Assembly: GCA_902799765.1 (NCBI GenBank) | Contig: CADCBZ010000001.1 | Span: forward strand, 1 to 64,000 | From: an uncultured Prevotellaceae bacterium | GTDB lineage: Bacteria > Bacteroidota > Bacteroidia > Bacteroidales > Bacteroidaceae | Length of the DNA: 64,000 bases | Direction: 5' to 3' | Shown: positions 16,662 through 24,529 of the stretch, one piece after another | Layout of the letters: each line of letters opens with the position of its first letter | How positions within the stretch are numbered: position 1 is the stretch's first letter | The notes under the pieces: model-generated | Database searches by the model: none | Told to the model about the DNA's origin: nothing | The model's input: only the letters and a program-made list of their open reading frames with translations | Translations under genes and position numbers: made by a program

Positions 16662-18652
16662 AAAGCCTCCTCTTTATCTTCAACCACCTCAAATTCATTC
16701 TTCAGCAGTCTGAAGAACACATCATTCCGGCTGGATGCCAATTTGTATATATCCTCAAACGAATACAGCTCTATCCTGATGGGAATCTCGGTCTCATCAT
16801 TTTCCTTTGGATAGAAAAAATCATCCTTGTATCGAGAATCCTTTAGGAATGGTATTTTCTTGAATCCTCCGCCAGCACTTATAGATGTCACTTCTTTGAT
16901 TATATCAGCCTTCCGTGCCAAGATGATTCCCTGATATTGAATGTTGCTGGTATCTTCATTCCAATTCAAAATCTGCTGAGGTTTGTTAAAAACATCACGT
17001 GCATATCTCTTCACTTGGCCTATCATGCCCTCTTTAGAGTTTCCTGCATTATGAGCTTGCGTGGTTGATTTCAGTTCCAGAATCAACACCTGCTTCACCG
17101 ACGATGGATCATCTGACCAAATATAGATATCAGACTTCTCTTCACCTGGTTTAGTACTTTTTCCTTTAAGTGTCGATGAGAACGTCGTGAACTTATCGTC
17201 CAGAATCCACAAATTATGTAGGTGATTAATGTCTCGTGAGTTATCAAGAAGATTTCCTCGCTTAAAAAGCAGTTCTTGCACTTCGCTTTCCAACTCTGGC
17301 TTGGGTTCACCATCCTCTCCGTAAGGCTTTATCATCTCAAAGAGACGTTCAAGAATCCGTTCTCTATGTTTAACATAAATATGCAAACTGGAGTTCAACA
17401 ACTTCTGACACTCAACTGTTTCTTCGTATGGAGTGTCTTCATCTTCCGCAGATGGTCTGTTCATCTGCGTCCAGAATTTCTTTTCGTATCTACCTTTCGT
17501 CTCGATGGCAGCCTTCACCAAGTCATCTTCATCCATCACACCTTTGTTTTCTTCAACAGTCTGCTCTGGAATAAAAGCATCCAGCGACGGATATCTCTTC
17601 TTGAAATTCTTCAAGTTACGCTTAGTCTCCTCTTTATTCTTTTTAATCGTATCCTTGAAATATTCATCAAGTACCTCGTTTATCTTATCATTGATTGTCG
17701 TTACATCAGCAGGGGAGATTTCAATCTTCTCGCCTTTAGTATCAACATGTTCATCGAAATATTCAGATGTCAGATAAAGCAAATAGCCCTCTTCGCTGTC
17801 AAGCGTATATCGCAGCTTCCCATTCTCCAGTTCTGCCATAAGGTTCCTCGCAAAGCAAACTATTGGATTCTCCTTTCTGAGCGGCGTATTCCTTTTTATC
17901 AACCAGAGCTTGAATTTAAATGAACCTTCATCCTCAAATGTCATCTCGAAAGGGATGCTATTAGTCTCTGCCTCAATACTTGATCTGGTGATTTTCTCTA
18001 CATCACCATTTAGTATCAACTTGATTACCAAATCGTCGTTTGATACTATTGCGGGGAAAAAGGTCCCTATTAACCATTGTTTCAACGTGGTTATATCGCT
18101 ATATTTCTTGAAGAAGGTCTTGGCGCGGCCTAAGTCGTTTTGTTTGTCTATCTCGACCTTGAGGTTGGTATAAGTATCCTCCGCATCCGTCGTTTCATCT
18201 TCTAAATCAATCAAACTGAAAAGTCCCTCATCTGGTTTTGGATAATAGAATTCCTTTTTTCTCTTTACACCGTCCTTATCCTTATAAACCGTTTCATATT
18301 TAGCTTTATTGGTAAAATACACAATAGCCAATCTTCCTTGGCCCAAAGGATGGAAATGGAACCTTTCCTTTTCAATATTCCTCTTATCTAACTCATCAAA
18401 ACACCGACTATTAATATCAGTAAACCCTTCTCCGTTGTCCCTCAGTACTATGGAGCATTGTTTCTCTGTGTAAGTAATATCAAGAGTCAGCTCGGGAATA
18501 TACTTTTGGGGGGCGTTCCTCTCCTTTTCTTTTCTAATCAGGACCGCCTGTATAGAATTGGATATAATCTCCCTTAACAGCAAGTAGAATTTCTCCCTAC
18601 TGTTCTTGTATTCTTTCTCTGCCCTATTCTGAACGTTCGATCTTTGTTCCAT
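16658..18652 (-). CDS. GHKL (HSP90-like) ATPase with C-terminal PD-(D/E)XK-like domain
   Basis: A 664-residue protein. The N-terminal GHKL ATPase is marked by the N-box REIISNSIQA (27-36), the G1 box RDNGEGF (71-77) and HPLGQGRLAIVYF (101-113). A transducer-like middle follows. The C-terminal part has DIYIWSDDPSSVKQVLILELKST (Asp near 508, Glu526 and Lys528) and a later glutamine (GQVKRYA), a PD-(D/E)XK-like pattern. It is the first gene of the cassette and overlaps the PRTase gene. GHKL ATPases with nuclease tails occur in several defence systems. A partner of this kind in a retron cassette is unusual to my knowledge and could be a sensor or a second effector. Confidence 0.75.
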   Translation of the reverse strand: MEQRSNVQNRAEKEYKNSREKFYLLLREIISNSIQAVLIRKEKERNAPQKYIPELTLDITYTEKQCSIVLRDNGEGFTDINSRCFDELDKRNIEKERFHFHPLGQGRLAIVYFTNKAKYETVYKDKDGVKRKKEFYYPKPDEGLFSLIDLEDETTDAEDTYTNLKVEIDKQNDLGRAKTFFKKYSDITTLKQWLIGTFFPAIVSNDDLVIKLILNGDVEKITRSSIEAETNSIPFEMTFEDEGSFKFKLWLIKRNTPLRKENPIVCFARNLMAELENGKLRYTLDSEEGYLLYLTSEYFDEHVDTKGEKIEISPADVTTINDKINEVLDEYFKDTIKKNKEETKRNLKNFKKRYPSLDAFIPEQTVEENKGVMDEDDLVKAAIETKGRYEKKFWTQMNRPSAEDEDTPYEETVECQKLLNSSLHIYVKHRERILERLFEMIKPYGEDGEPKPELESEVQELLFKRGNLLDNSRDINHLHNLWILDDKFTTFSSTLKGKSTKPGEEKSDIYIWSDDPSSVKQVLILELKSTTQAHNAGNSKEGMIGQVKRYARDVFNKPQQILNWNEDTSNIQYQGIILARKADIIKEVTSISAGGGFKKIPFLKDSRYKDDFFYPKENDETEIPIRIELYSFEDIYKLASSRNDVFFRLLKNEFEVVEDKEEAL

Positions 18653-18690
18653 AGAATAATATAATCTTTTATGTCTCTAAAGCCACCGCC

Positions 18691-18710
18691 CCCTGCGGTT
18701 CTCCGCAGGG
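18691..18710 (-). promoter_or_regulatory. 5' leader hairpin before the GHKL cassette
   Basis: CCCTGCGG and CCGCAGGG pair perfectly over 8 bp with a TTCT/AGAA loop, 38 bases before the start. It corresponds to 11685-11705, with compensatory changes in the outer stem and a shared upstream CGAAGAA motif. Confidence 0.5.
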
Positions 18711-18730
18711 CCTTCTTCGACCCTTCCTCA

Positions 18731-18768
18731 CCAGTTTACTGCCGAATATAATCACAAACAGCCACAGT
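18731..18768 (-). repeat. Shared cassette-leader block, GHKL copy
   Basis: CCAGTTTACTGCCG, then a variable stretch and TCACAAACAGCCA on the plus strand, matching 6046-6080. A GTCAC/GTGAC mini-hairpin and the GGGATAACAGCTG motif follow on the upstream side. Confidence 0.55.
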
Positions 18769-18900
18769 CACCTCGTGACCGCAGCTGTTATCCCTTTATC
18801 CCCCTATCATCAGATTCATAGTCATCATAGCCTCACACTTTTATTCCCTCACGTTTCCATCATGGCTATCCCTCAAGCATCATAATAATCCTTTGGCCGT

Positions 18901-18950
18901 CTCTGCGGCACAAAGAGATAACTACAAAACGCCCATACCCCTTTCATTAA
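18901..18950 (-). repeat. Intergenic repeat block 1, copy before GHKL
   Basis: The minus strand has AAAGGGGTA and TATCTCTTT arms that still pair over 9 bp using two G-U pairs. Because G-U substitutions keep pairing only on the minus strand, the conserved structure is probably an RNA hairpin made from that strand. Confidence 0.5.
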
Positions 18951-19048
18951 CCTCATTATCCATCTCATCGCTCAGCCATATAAACAATCGCCGCTCGGCT
19001 TTGCCGCTTGTTCCGAAGGTCTCAAGAACTCTGATGCGTAGAAAACAC

Positions 19049-19240
19049 AAAATCAACCCCAACGGGGCACAGGCTCTGTTGATTTTACCAAAACTTTGAT
19101 GGAGGGCGGTCTCTGCCCGTAATCAATTACATCCTCTCCATATAGGGAACCGATGGAGTAGCGAAAGGAAAGCAGAGTTTACTCTGGCTTTCCCGAGTCA
19201 CGACAGAGGTCGACCATCGGTCAAGGCTTGGTGAGGATGG
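19049..19240 (-). ncRNA. Candidate structured RNA of about 190 bases
   Basis: The strand choice is tentative. Three nested stems give one long hairpin: 19130-19136 with 19233-19239, 19149-19156 with 19214-19221, and 19167-19173 with 19087+100, that is 19187-19193, capped by a 4-bp AGAG/CTCT stem. On the minus strand the second stem gains a G-U pair. A perfect 9-bp hairpin (19049-19057 with 19078-19086) lies at the 3' side on the minus strand and could end the transcript. It could be a small regulatory RNA, a 6S-like RNA or a distant retron RNA for the downstream cassette. I do not recognise the family. Confidence 0.4.
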
Positions 19241-19255
19241 ATGTCTCTTTTAGTT

Positions 19256-19310
19256 CTTTTCTCTGCGCCAGAGAAAAGGACATTGCCTTTTGGTTCTTTT
19301 CGAAAAGAAC
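19256..19310 (-). terminator. Double hairpin after degT
   Basis: GTTCTTTTCGAAAAGAAC (19293-19310) is a perfect palindrome three bases after the degT stop. CTTTTCTCTG and CAGAGAAAAG (19256-19278) form a second 10-bp stem. A-rich and T-rich flanks suit bidirectional termination. Confidence 0.6.
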
Positions 19311-19313
19311 GTC

Positions 19314-20403
19314 CTAAAGAATTGCTTCTTTTATGCAATCGACAATATACCTCACATCCTCATCGCTCACATACGGCCCTGCGGGCAGACACATGCCAAC
19401 CTTGAAGATTTCTTCTTCCACTCCGTTGGTATAGACATCCGTTCCTGCATACACCGGCTGCTTGTGCATGGGCTTCCAAACAGGACGGCACTCTACTTTC
19501 TTGTTCAGCATCCACACACGCAGCGCCTCCACATTGTCATTGGGCTGACAGTCAGTTGTGGGGCTATCCACCTGATGAATCACGCCGGCAGCACCGCCCA
19601 CGGCAGTCTTAATCACCTCCTTGTATGCATTCTCCTGGCCCTTGATCTTTACCTGCGGATCCAGCGTCATGGTGCACAGCCAGAAGTTCGAGTCGTACTC
19701 GCCTGTCGTGGGCTGCTTGTGGATGGTGATGCCAGGAATGTCCTTAAACAGCTCCTCGTACATCTTCTGCACGTGCTTATGGTGCGCGATATGCGCATTC
19801 AGCACGGTCATCTGACCGCGACCGATACCCGCACACACATTACTCATGCGATAGTTGAAACCGATGGCCGTATGCTGATAGTAAGGATAAGAATCTCGTG
19901 CCTGAGTAGCCAGCCACATCACCTGATTAGCCTCCTCCGCATTGCGACAAATCAGTGCACCGCCACCAGAAGTAGTAATCATCTTATTACCATTGAACGA
20001 AAGAACACCGTATCTGCCAAACGTACCTAGCACCTGACCGTTATACTTCGAGCCCATGCCCTCAGCAGCATCTTCCACCACTGGAATATCATACTTATTG
20101 GCAATCTCCATGATACAGTCAATCTTGTACGGCATACCATACAGAGCCACAGGCCAGCAGTGCCAGATGCACCGCACCCGTTCCTGCCGACAGGCACACC
20201 ACCTTCGTTTCTTCCAGACCTGGCATAACCGTGCACCCTTCACCCTGAACCGTGAACCGTCTAAGGTCTTCTTCAAAAGCATTCACATTCGGCCCCATTG
20301 GCACCACCCAGTTAGTATCGAATGCTTCCTTCACGTATTTCTGTTCAATACCCTCCTCCGACATGTGCGCCAAACAGAGGTAAATAGTTTTTCTTTCTGC
20401 CAT
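19314..20403 (-). pseudogene. DegT/DnrJ/EryC1 aminotransferase, internal deletion
   Basis: The gene starts at 20403 (MAERKTIYLCLAHMSEEG) and runs in one frame to LSAGTGAVHLALLACG, then changes frame near 20146-20154. The second frame continues with PVALYGMPYKID and the PLP-lysine segment SFNGNKMITTSGGG to the stop at 19314. Compared with PglE-type sugar aminotransferases, some 60 residues that should lie between ALLACG and PVALYG are absent. The junction CCTGTGGC fits a deletion between short direct repeats. A heptamer-rich insert (20227-20261) lies in the N-terminal part. The catalytic lysine is kept, but the product cannot fold as an intact enzyme. It belongs functionally to the glycan locus, not to the defence operon that ends 3 bases upstream. 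Confidence 0.85.
20227..20261 (-). repeat. Heptamer repeat inside degT
   Basis: The minus strand reads GGTTCACGGTTCAGGGTGAA and continues with GGGTGCACGG, units of the same type as 679-715 and 6438-6458. It is translated as FTVQGEGCTV between EEDLRR and LEETKVVCLS, where family members have a shorter link, so it looks like an insertion into coding sequence. Confidence 0.5.
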
Positions 20404-20406
20404 ATT

Positions 20407-20790
20407 TCAATATTTTTTTGTTTCAATTGGGTCTTCTTTTGTATTCCATCTTTTTTTATGCTTAAAACTATCCAGCCTATAATACCTGTCTTCGTAGTTC
20501 TGCATGGCTGTGAGGTATTGGGACAAGATAATAACCACATCACTATTTGTTGGTAATGAAGATTCATCCAAAACATCAAGAAACAAAGCTGTTGGTTGAT
20601 CCTTCATAAGTTCCTTTAATGGTGACAAAACTCGGTTTAGGCTCTTAATCTTAAACTCATTGAGGGTCTCATTGGCAGATTTCTTTGCAAAATCCTTCAT
20701 TTCATCATAAAGACCAGTCACCAATTCCCTCAGCATCAAGAATTGGTTCACCTCTGCATTTGAAGGTAAATTTGATTCATTCTTCTTCAT
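20407..20790 (-). CDS. Small paralogue A of a three-gene family, 127 aa
   Basis: One of three consecutive related genes. It keeps the shared motifs LNEFKIKSLNRVL (about 43-55) and SSLPTNSDVVIILSQYLTAM (about 77-96), with an extra charged C-terminal tail. The family is unknown to me; all three are helical, cytoplasmic and about 100 residues. Its start overlaps paralogue B by 14 bases. It is the last gene of the large defence-type operon, ending 3 bases before the degT start. A sensor, inhibitor or structural subunit role for the upstream nuclease-like protein is possible but only inferred. Confidence 0.65.
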   Translation of the reverse strand: MKKNESNLPSNAEVNQFLMLRELVTGLYDEMKDFAKKSANETLNEFKIKSLNRVLSPLKELMKDQPTALFLDVLDESSLPTNSDVVIILSQYLTAMQNYEDRYYRLDSFKHKKRWNTKEDPIETKKY

Positions 20791-21151
20791 CTCTTTTGTC
20801 TTCTAAATCCCATACCATTTCAGTCTGATTCCAATCTAGGCCGACAGATTTCTCAGTAGAATTATGTTTTTTAAATCTACTCATACCAGTAAGGTATAGA
20901 TTGATCATCATGAGCGCATCACTGTTTGTTGGCAGTGCGACTTCGTCAAACGTTTCAAAGTCTTCATATGGTTTATCTTTACCAATCAAGGTGTTAATCT
21001 TAGTCAAAACATCATTTATACGCTTGATTTTAAAAAGATTAAGTTGCTCGCCAGGTTTCTTTGACGAAAGAAGGGCAACATCATTCTTTATAGAAATCAG
21101 CTTTGACAAAAGTTCCTCATAAAGTTCAATATCTTCTTTCTTCATAATCAA
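20777..21151 (-). CDS. Small paralogue B of a three-gene family, 124 aa
   Basis: The shared motifs are LNLFKIKRINDVL (about 37-49) and VALPTNSDALMMINLYLTGM (about 71-90). Its start overlaps the stop of paralogue C by 4 bases and its stop overlaps the start of A, so the three are translationally coupled. Identity to A and C is modest outside these motifs, suggesting old duplications kept by selection. The C-terminal 30 residues are acidic and probably disordered. Function unknown. Confidence 0.65.
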   Translation of the reverse strand: MIMKKEDIELYEELLSKLISIKNDVALLSSKKPGEQLNLFKIKRINDVLTKINTLIGKDKPYEDFETFDEVALPTNSDALMMINLYLTGMSRFKKHNSTEKSVGLDWNQTEMVWDLEDKRDEEE

Positions 21152-21429
21152 AGTGCATCAAGATAAATACTCAATATCATTAGTACATCACTATTCGTGG
21201 GCAAATCTTCCTCGCTGAATTTCTCAAAATCAGCATAAGGCTTGAAATCCTTCAATACATCATTTGCTGCTTCAATGGCTTGATTTACATATTTCAACTT
21301 AAAGGTATTTACCTGATCATTTGGTTTTTTAGACGACAACTCTCGAAATTCAAACCTTAGTGTACGTATCAAGCTCAACACCTGTTCTTGTTTATCAATG
21401 TTCATATCTTCATTCTTTATGATGGACAA
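21148..21429 (-). CDS. Small paralogue C of a three-gene family, 93 aa
   Basis: This shortest member is little more than the shared core: SSKKPNDQVNTFKLKYVNQA followed by EEDLPTNSDVLMILSIYLDA at the C-terminus. It begins 13 bases inside the end of the nuclease-like gene. Having three copies with alternating overlaps suggests either a hetero-oligomer or copies that diversified to recognise different partners. Function unknown. Confidence 0.65.
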   Translation of the reverse strand: MSIIKNEDMNIDKQEQVLSLIRTLRFEFRELSSKKPNDQVNTFKLKYVNQAIEAANDVLKDFKPYADFEKFSEEDLPTNSDVLMILSIYLDAL

Positions 21430-22814
21430 CTTCGCATAAACTCTGCATATTTCTTTCTTATTACCTCATATGGTAAACGTTGTTTGTTTTCAAAGATATC
21501 AACCATCATCTGCAGGTCATTGTCATCCAGTACAAGTATACATTTTCTTTGTCCTGACCACAGGTCAATGAGATGCTTTTGGATTGCTTTCGATGGCTGA
21601 TGCCTGGTTATAAAGACTCCGAACTTGCCAAGATTTTCATTAAGATAGCGATTCAGTTGGTTAACATTATCTCTATCTAACGATTCCACATTCTTCAATT
21701 CAAAAACAATCTGTCTTGACCCATAGGTATCGTGTATATCTTTGAAAAATGGCACCGACTGGTTGTTATAGAAAACCAAATCGCGTATTTGTGTCCCAGA
21801 TTCCGTTCTACTTTGTGCTTGAGCAAAATCCAAATGTGGATAAAGGAGTGAAGCCATAAGTTGCACAACATGGTCTTCATACTTTTTGTCAGCGTTATCA
21901 GTCTTCCCTGTAGGCAATTTTCTAATACTAGCAATTTTGCGTTTAGCAGAGGTTATTGGTATCTGCATAAAAAGTGGATCATTTTTGCAATCCTCGAAAG
22001 TCCGTTCTCTCGCTTCAACATAGCCTTTAACAAGATCGTAGTTAGCTCTGTTATACATTAACAACTTGATACGGTCTTTAAAGAAATCGCCTCTGTCAAC
22101 TTTTTCAGGATAATAGTTTGAAAAGTAATCGTCTTGGCTAATCCATGTAGAAAACCTAAGCCAACGTTTGGGCACCAACCAGATAGGCTCATGAGTCTTA
22201 GGATTCACTGGTAATTGAACATCTTCCTCTTTGAAACAATGCTTCTTGACATCATATACAACAACCTTTTGGACTAACTCCATTGGGATGCCAGCTTCGG
22301 AACAGTTTTGCTGTGTATAGTCTATTAAGAATGATGACATGAAGTTGCAAGCGATATCACTTATCCGGTCTTTCGCTATTTTGTCAACCAGCAATTGTAT
22401 TTCTTCTATATGAGAAAAACCTGATCTTCTAAGTTGAGGAATTTTCTCAAACAGCATTATTATTTCATTAGCTATATTGTCGCCTATCCGACGTCCTTTA
22501 CGCGATTTTGAAGATCCGAGCCCAGCTGCATCGCACTCTGATGCGACAATCAATTGCTTAACAGCCTCAGTTTCCTGACCTTTTTCAGCTATATATCCAA
22601 TATAGTTAAATGAATCAAGAATTGTAGAATGGATGCCGTTATCCATTTGCGACGGCGACTTCCATAGGAGGAAGGGATCCACATAGAGCGGAATATCTTC
22701 ATCTATAAACGGGATTGCATAATCCACTTTATCTTGCAAAAGCAAGATTCCGTGATAATCATTCAACCTCGGTCTGATAATGGAATCCATCTCTATCTGC
22801 TTAATAGTATCCAT
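21417..22814 (-). CDS. PD-(D/E)XK-like protein with unknown N-terminal domain, 465 aa
   Basis: The C-terminal 120 residues look like a restriction-endonuclease fold: Asp345 in IRDLVFYN, Glu372 and Lys374 in RQIVFELKNVES, and Gln386 in DNVNQLNRYL, followed by KFGVFITRH. The N-terminal 320 residues begin with a segment LQDKVDYAIPFIDEDIPLYV and are not recognised. The gene is followed by the three small paralogues with a 13-base overlap and preceded by the NACHT gene with a 56-base gap. It may be the nuclease effector of a four-gene sub-module with the paralogues. The nuclease call rests on motif order only. Confidence 0.6.
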   Translation of the reverse strand: MDTIKQIEMDSIIRPRLNDYHGILLLQDKVDYAIPFIDEDIPLYVDPFLLWKSPSQMDNGIHSTILDSFNYIGYIAEKGQETEAVKQLIVASECDAAGLGSSKSRKGRRIGDNIANEIIMLFEKIPQLRRSGFSHIEEIQLLVDKIAKDRISDIACNFMSSFLIDYTQQNCSEAGIPMELVQKVVVYDVKKHCFKEEDVQLPVNPKTHEPIWLVPKRWLRFSTWISQDDYFSNYYPEKVDRGDFFKDRIKLLMYNRANYDLVKGYVEARERTFEDCKNDPLFMQIPITSAKRKIASIRKLPTGKTDNADKKYEDHVVQLMASLLYPHLDFAQAQSRTESGTQIRDLVFYNNQSVPFFKDIHDTYGSRQIVFELKNVESLDRDNVNQLNRYLNENLGKFGVFITRHQPSKAIQKHLIDLWSGQRKCILVLDDNDLQMMVDIFENKQRLPYEVIRKKYAEFMRSCPS

Positions 22815-22870
22815 AGATTAAAAACTCCCTACTTCAACATATCCACCCTCAACTTCGCAAAGCTCATACT

Positions 22871-24520
22871 TCACCCCATCAGCAACCCATCCACAAATTC
22901 GTCATCACCTTCTTTGACCTTACATTCCGCTTCTGCCTTCCCTATCAGCTTGTCTATTTCATAATTGTGATTCTCAGCCCTACCTAGAGCAAACAATTCC
23001 CTGATATACATACCATGATTACCGTCATGCCCATAAAACATCGTGGAAACGACAGACAGCAGCCATTCTATCCTTTCAACGCCTATAAGCAACGATTTCT
23101 GCTGTATGGATGTCTTGATCCTTGTAAGAATCTCAAGTATGAAGTTCTTTACAAACAGGTATTTATCCATCTCATAAAGCATCGACAGCAACGACTGGGT
23201 CAACAGCGTTATATCTCTTCTGAAGAACATCTCCACCAGTCTTGCATATATTTTCTCCCTTCCTTTCTCGTCATGGTCTGTTATAAACTTAGCCGCATAA
23301 TATTCCTGAAAGCTCTTATGCGGAAAGCAATAATAGCCACCATCAAGTATCAGAATGTTGATGGCAGTTGTCAAGTCCTCCAGCAGGTATGTCCGGTCGC
23401 ATACGTCCTTGATGGCTTGGTTCTCCTTTTCTTGCGTAACTATCATGTCAAGCACTTTCAAGGTTTCCTCACGTGTAAAAAGATACATCGACCTGAAATG
23501 AGTGTAGAAAGAGAACTTGTTCAGTATCATGATATAGTCATCCTTCGACAATTTACACTTCCTGTCTCTTTCAAATCCGGTTTTGGAAAGCCAATCGTGG
23601 CCTTGAAACAGAGAGTCGAAAATCCTACTGTAAAACTCCGTTCTCTTTATCGGTAAGTCCGAATTCAACTGAAAATTCAAAATACACAGCAATACCAACA
23701 GTGGTGTGTTCAATATCTGATCATACTGCTCATCTGGATTTTCCGAGATTCGCTTAATGATTTTTTCCGCTATATCTTGGCGATCAATTGCAAACTGTTT
23801 CCTTATCAACATCGACCTTTCCGCCCTTGTCAGTGGCTCCATGTATGTGTTCTGAAAAGAGTCAAAAGCATACAACTGCTCCATTGATCTGGATGTCAGT
23901 ACATACTTATTAGCTGGATATTGCGACATCAGTTCTTTTATCTGCGATGCAATGCTGTATTGCTTTGATGGGATTATCTCGTCGTAACCATCAAAAAAGA
24001 ATAAGAATACTCCATCTTCCAAAAGACTTAAAAAAAGTTCTCTGGATTTCTCCAGTTCCTTAAGTCCCAGAGTTTGACGCCTGATGTAGTCCACAAGTGA
24101 GCAAGATTCCTCGTTTAAGTAACGAAGCGAAATAGCGATAGGATACTTATAACCCTCTTCTATTGCATTCAGGTAAAGAAAGTTCACCAGTGTTGACTTT
24201 CCGCTTCCTGCATTACCGAAAATTGCTACGTTACAATAAGTATCCATCAGCCCCTTTGCCGATTCTACGGCAAAGGTTTCGTCATTCCGCTTGTAATAGT
24301 CCGTTGGTATTCGCAATCTAAGCGGACAGTAAATATCTTTGAATGGCACCGGCATGGACGTATGCAGGATGTTTTTCACAGCAGCCCTGCTTGTATAGTT
24401 CGACTCTAATAGTCGGTACATGTTCTCCTCATACTCCAGAGCCTCCTTCTCATTCTTGATAAAGTTGACTATCGCCGTACCTATGGGCTTCAAGAGTTCT
24501 TTTAGCAGCGTTTCTACCAT
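22871..24520 (-). CDS. NACHT NTPase (bNACHT-like), 549 aa
   Basis: The NACHT domain covers about residues 95-260: Walker A FGNAGSGKST (101-110), Walker B VFLFFFDGYDE (171-181) and the sensor segment KYVLTSRS. A typical follow-on motif FPHKSFQEYYAAKFI lies near 385-400. The 95-residue N-terminus is helical with no obvious nuclease, TIR or protease effector. Bacterial NACHT proteins of this size are known anti-phage sensors related to animal NLRs. The short N-terminus suggests that the effector is a separate protein, with the genes just upstream (596 aa, beta-propeller) and downstream (nuclease-like) as candidates. The gap to the upstream gene is 9 bases. Confidence 0.8.
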   Translation of the reverse strand: MVETLLKELLKPIGTAIVNFIKNEKEALEYEENMYRLLESNYTSRAAVKNILHTSMPVPFKDIYCPLRLRIPTDYYKRNDETFAVESAKGLMDTYCNVAIFGNAGSGKSTLVNFLYLNAIEEGYKYPIAISLRYLNEESCSLVDYIRRQTLGLKELEKSRELFLSLLEDGVFLFFFDGYDEIIPSKQYSIASQIKELMSQYPANKYVLTSRSMEQLYAFDSFQNTYMEPLTRAERSMLIRKQFAIDRQDIAEKIIKRISENPDEQYDQILNTPLLVLLCILNFQLNSDLPIKRTEFYSRIFDSLFQGHDWLSKTGFERDRKCKLSKDDYIMILNKFSFYTHFRSMYLFTREETLKVLDMIVTQEKENQAIKDVCDRTYLLEDLTTAINILILDGGYYCFPHKSFQEYYAAKFITDHDEKGREKIYARLVEMFFRRDITLLTQSLLSMLYEMDKYLFVKNFILEILTRIKTSIQQKSLLIGVERIEWLLSVVSTMFYGHDGNHGMYIRELFALGRAENHNYEIDKLIGKAEAECKVKEGDDEFVDGLLMG

Positions 24521-24529
24521 ATCCTAATA

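Larger units (their letters stand above)
18653..19313 (-). other. 661-base intergenic region upstream of the GHKL cassette
   Basis: From the cassette outward this stretch holds the leader hairpin (18691-18710), the leader block shared with the KAP gene (18731-18768), a remnant of a small ORF near 18790-18850 whose last codons read EAMMTMNLMIGG before a stop, repeat block 1 (18901-18950), a large structured region (19049-19240) and two strong hairpins (19256-19310). No intact gene is visible. Confidence 0.6.

Noticed and set aside
17276..17923. Plus-strand open frame of 215 codons
   Set aside because: It is antisense to the GHKL gene and has no family signature.
19290..20030. Long plus-strand open frame of 246 codons
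   Set aside because: It is the antisense of the degT reading frame; the translation shows no recognisable domain.
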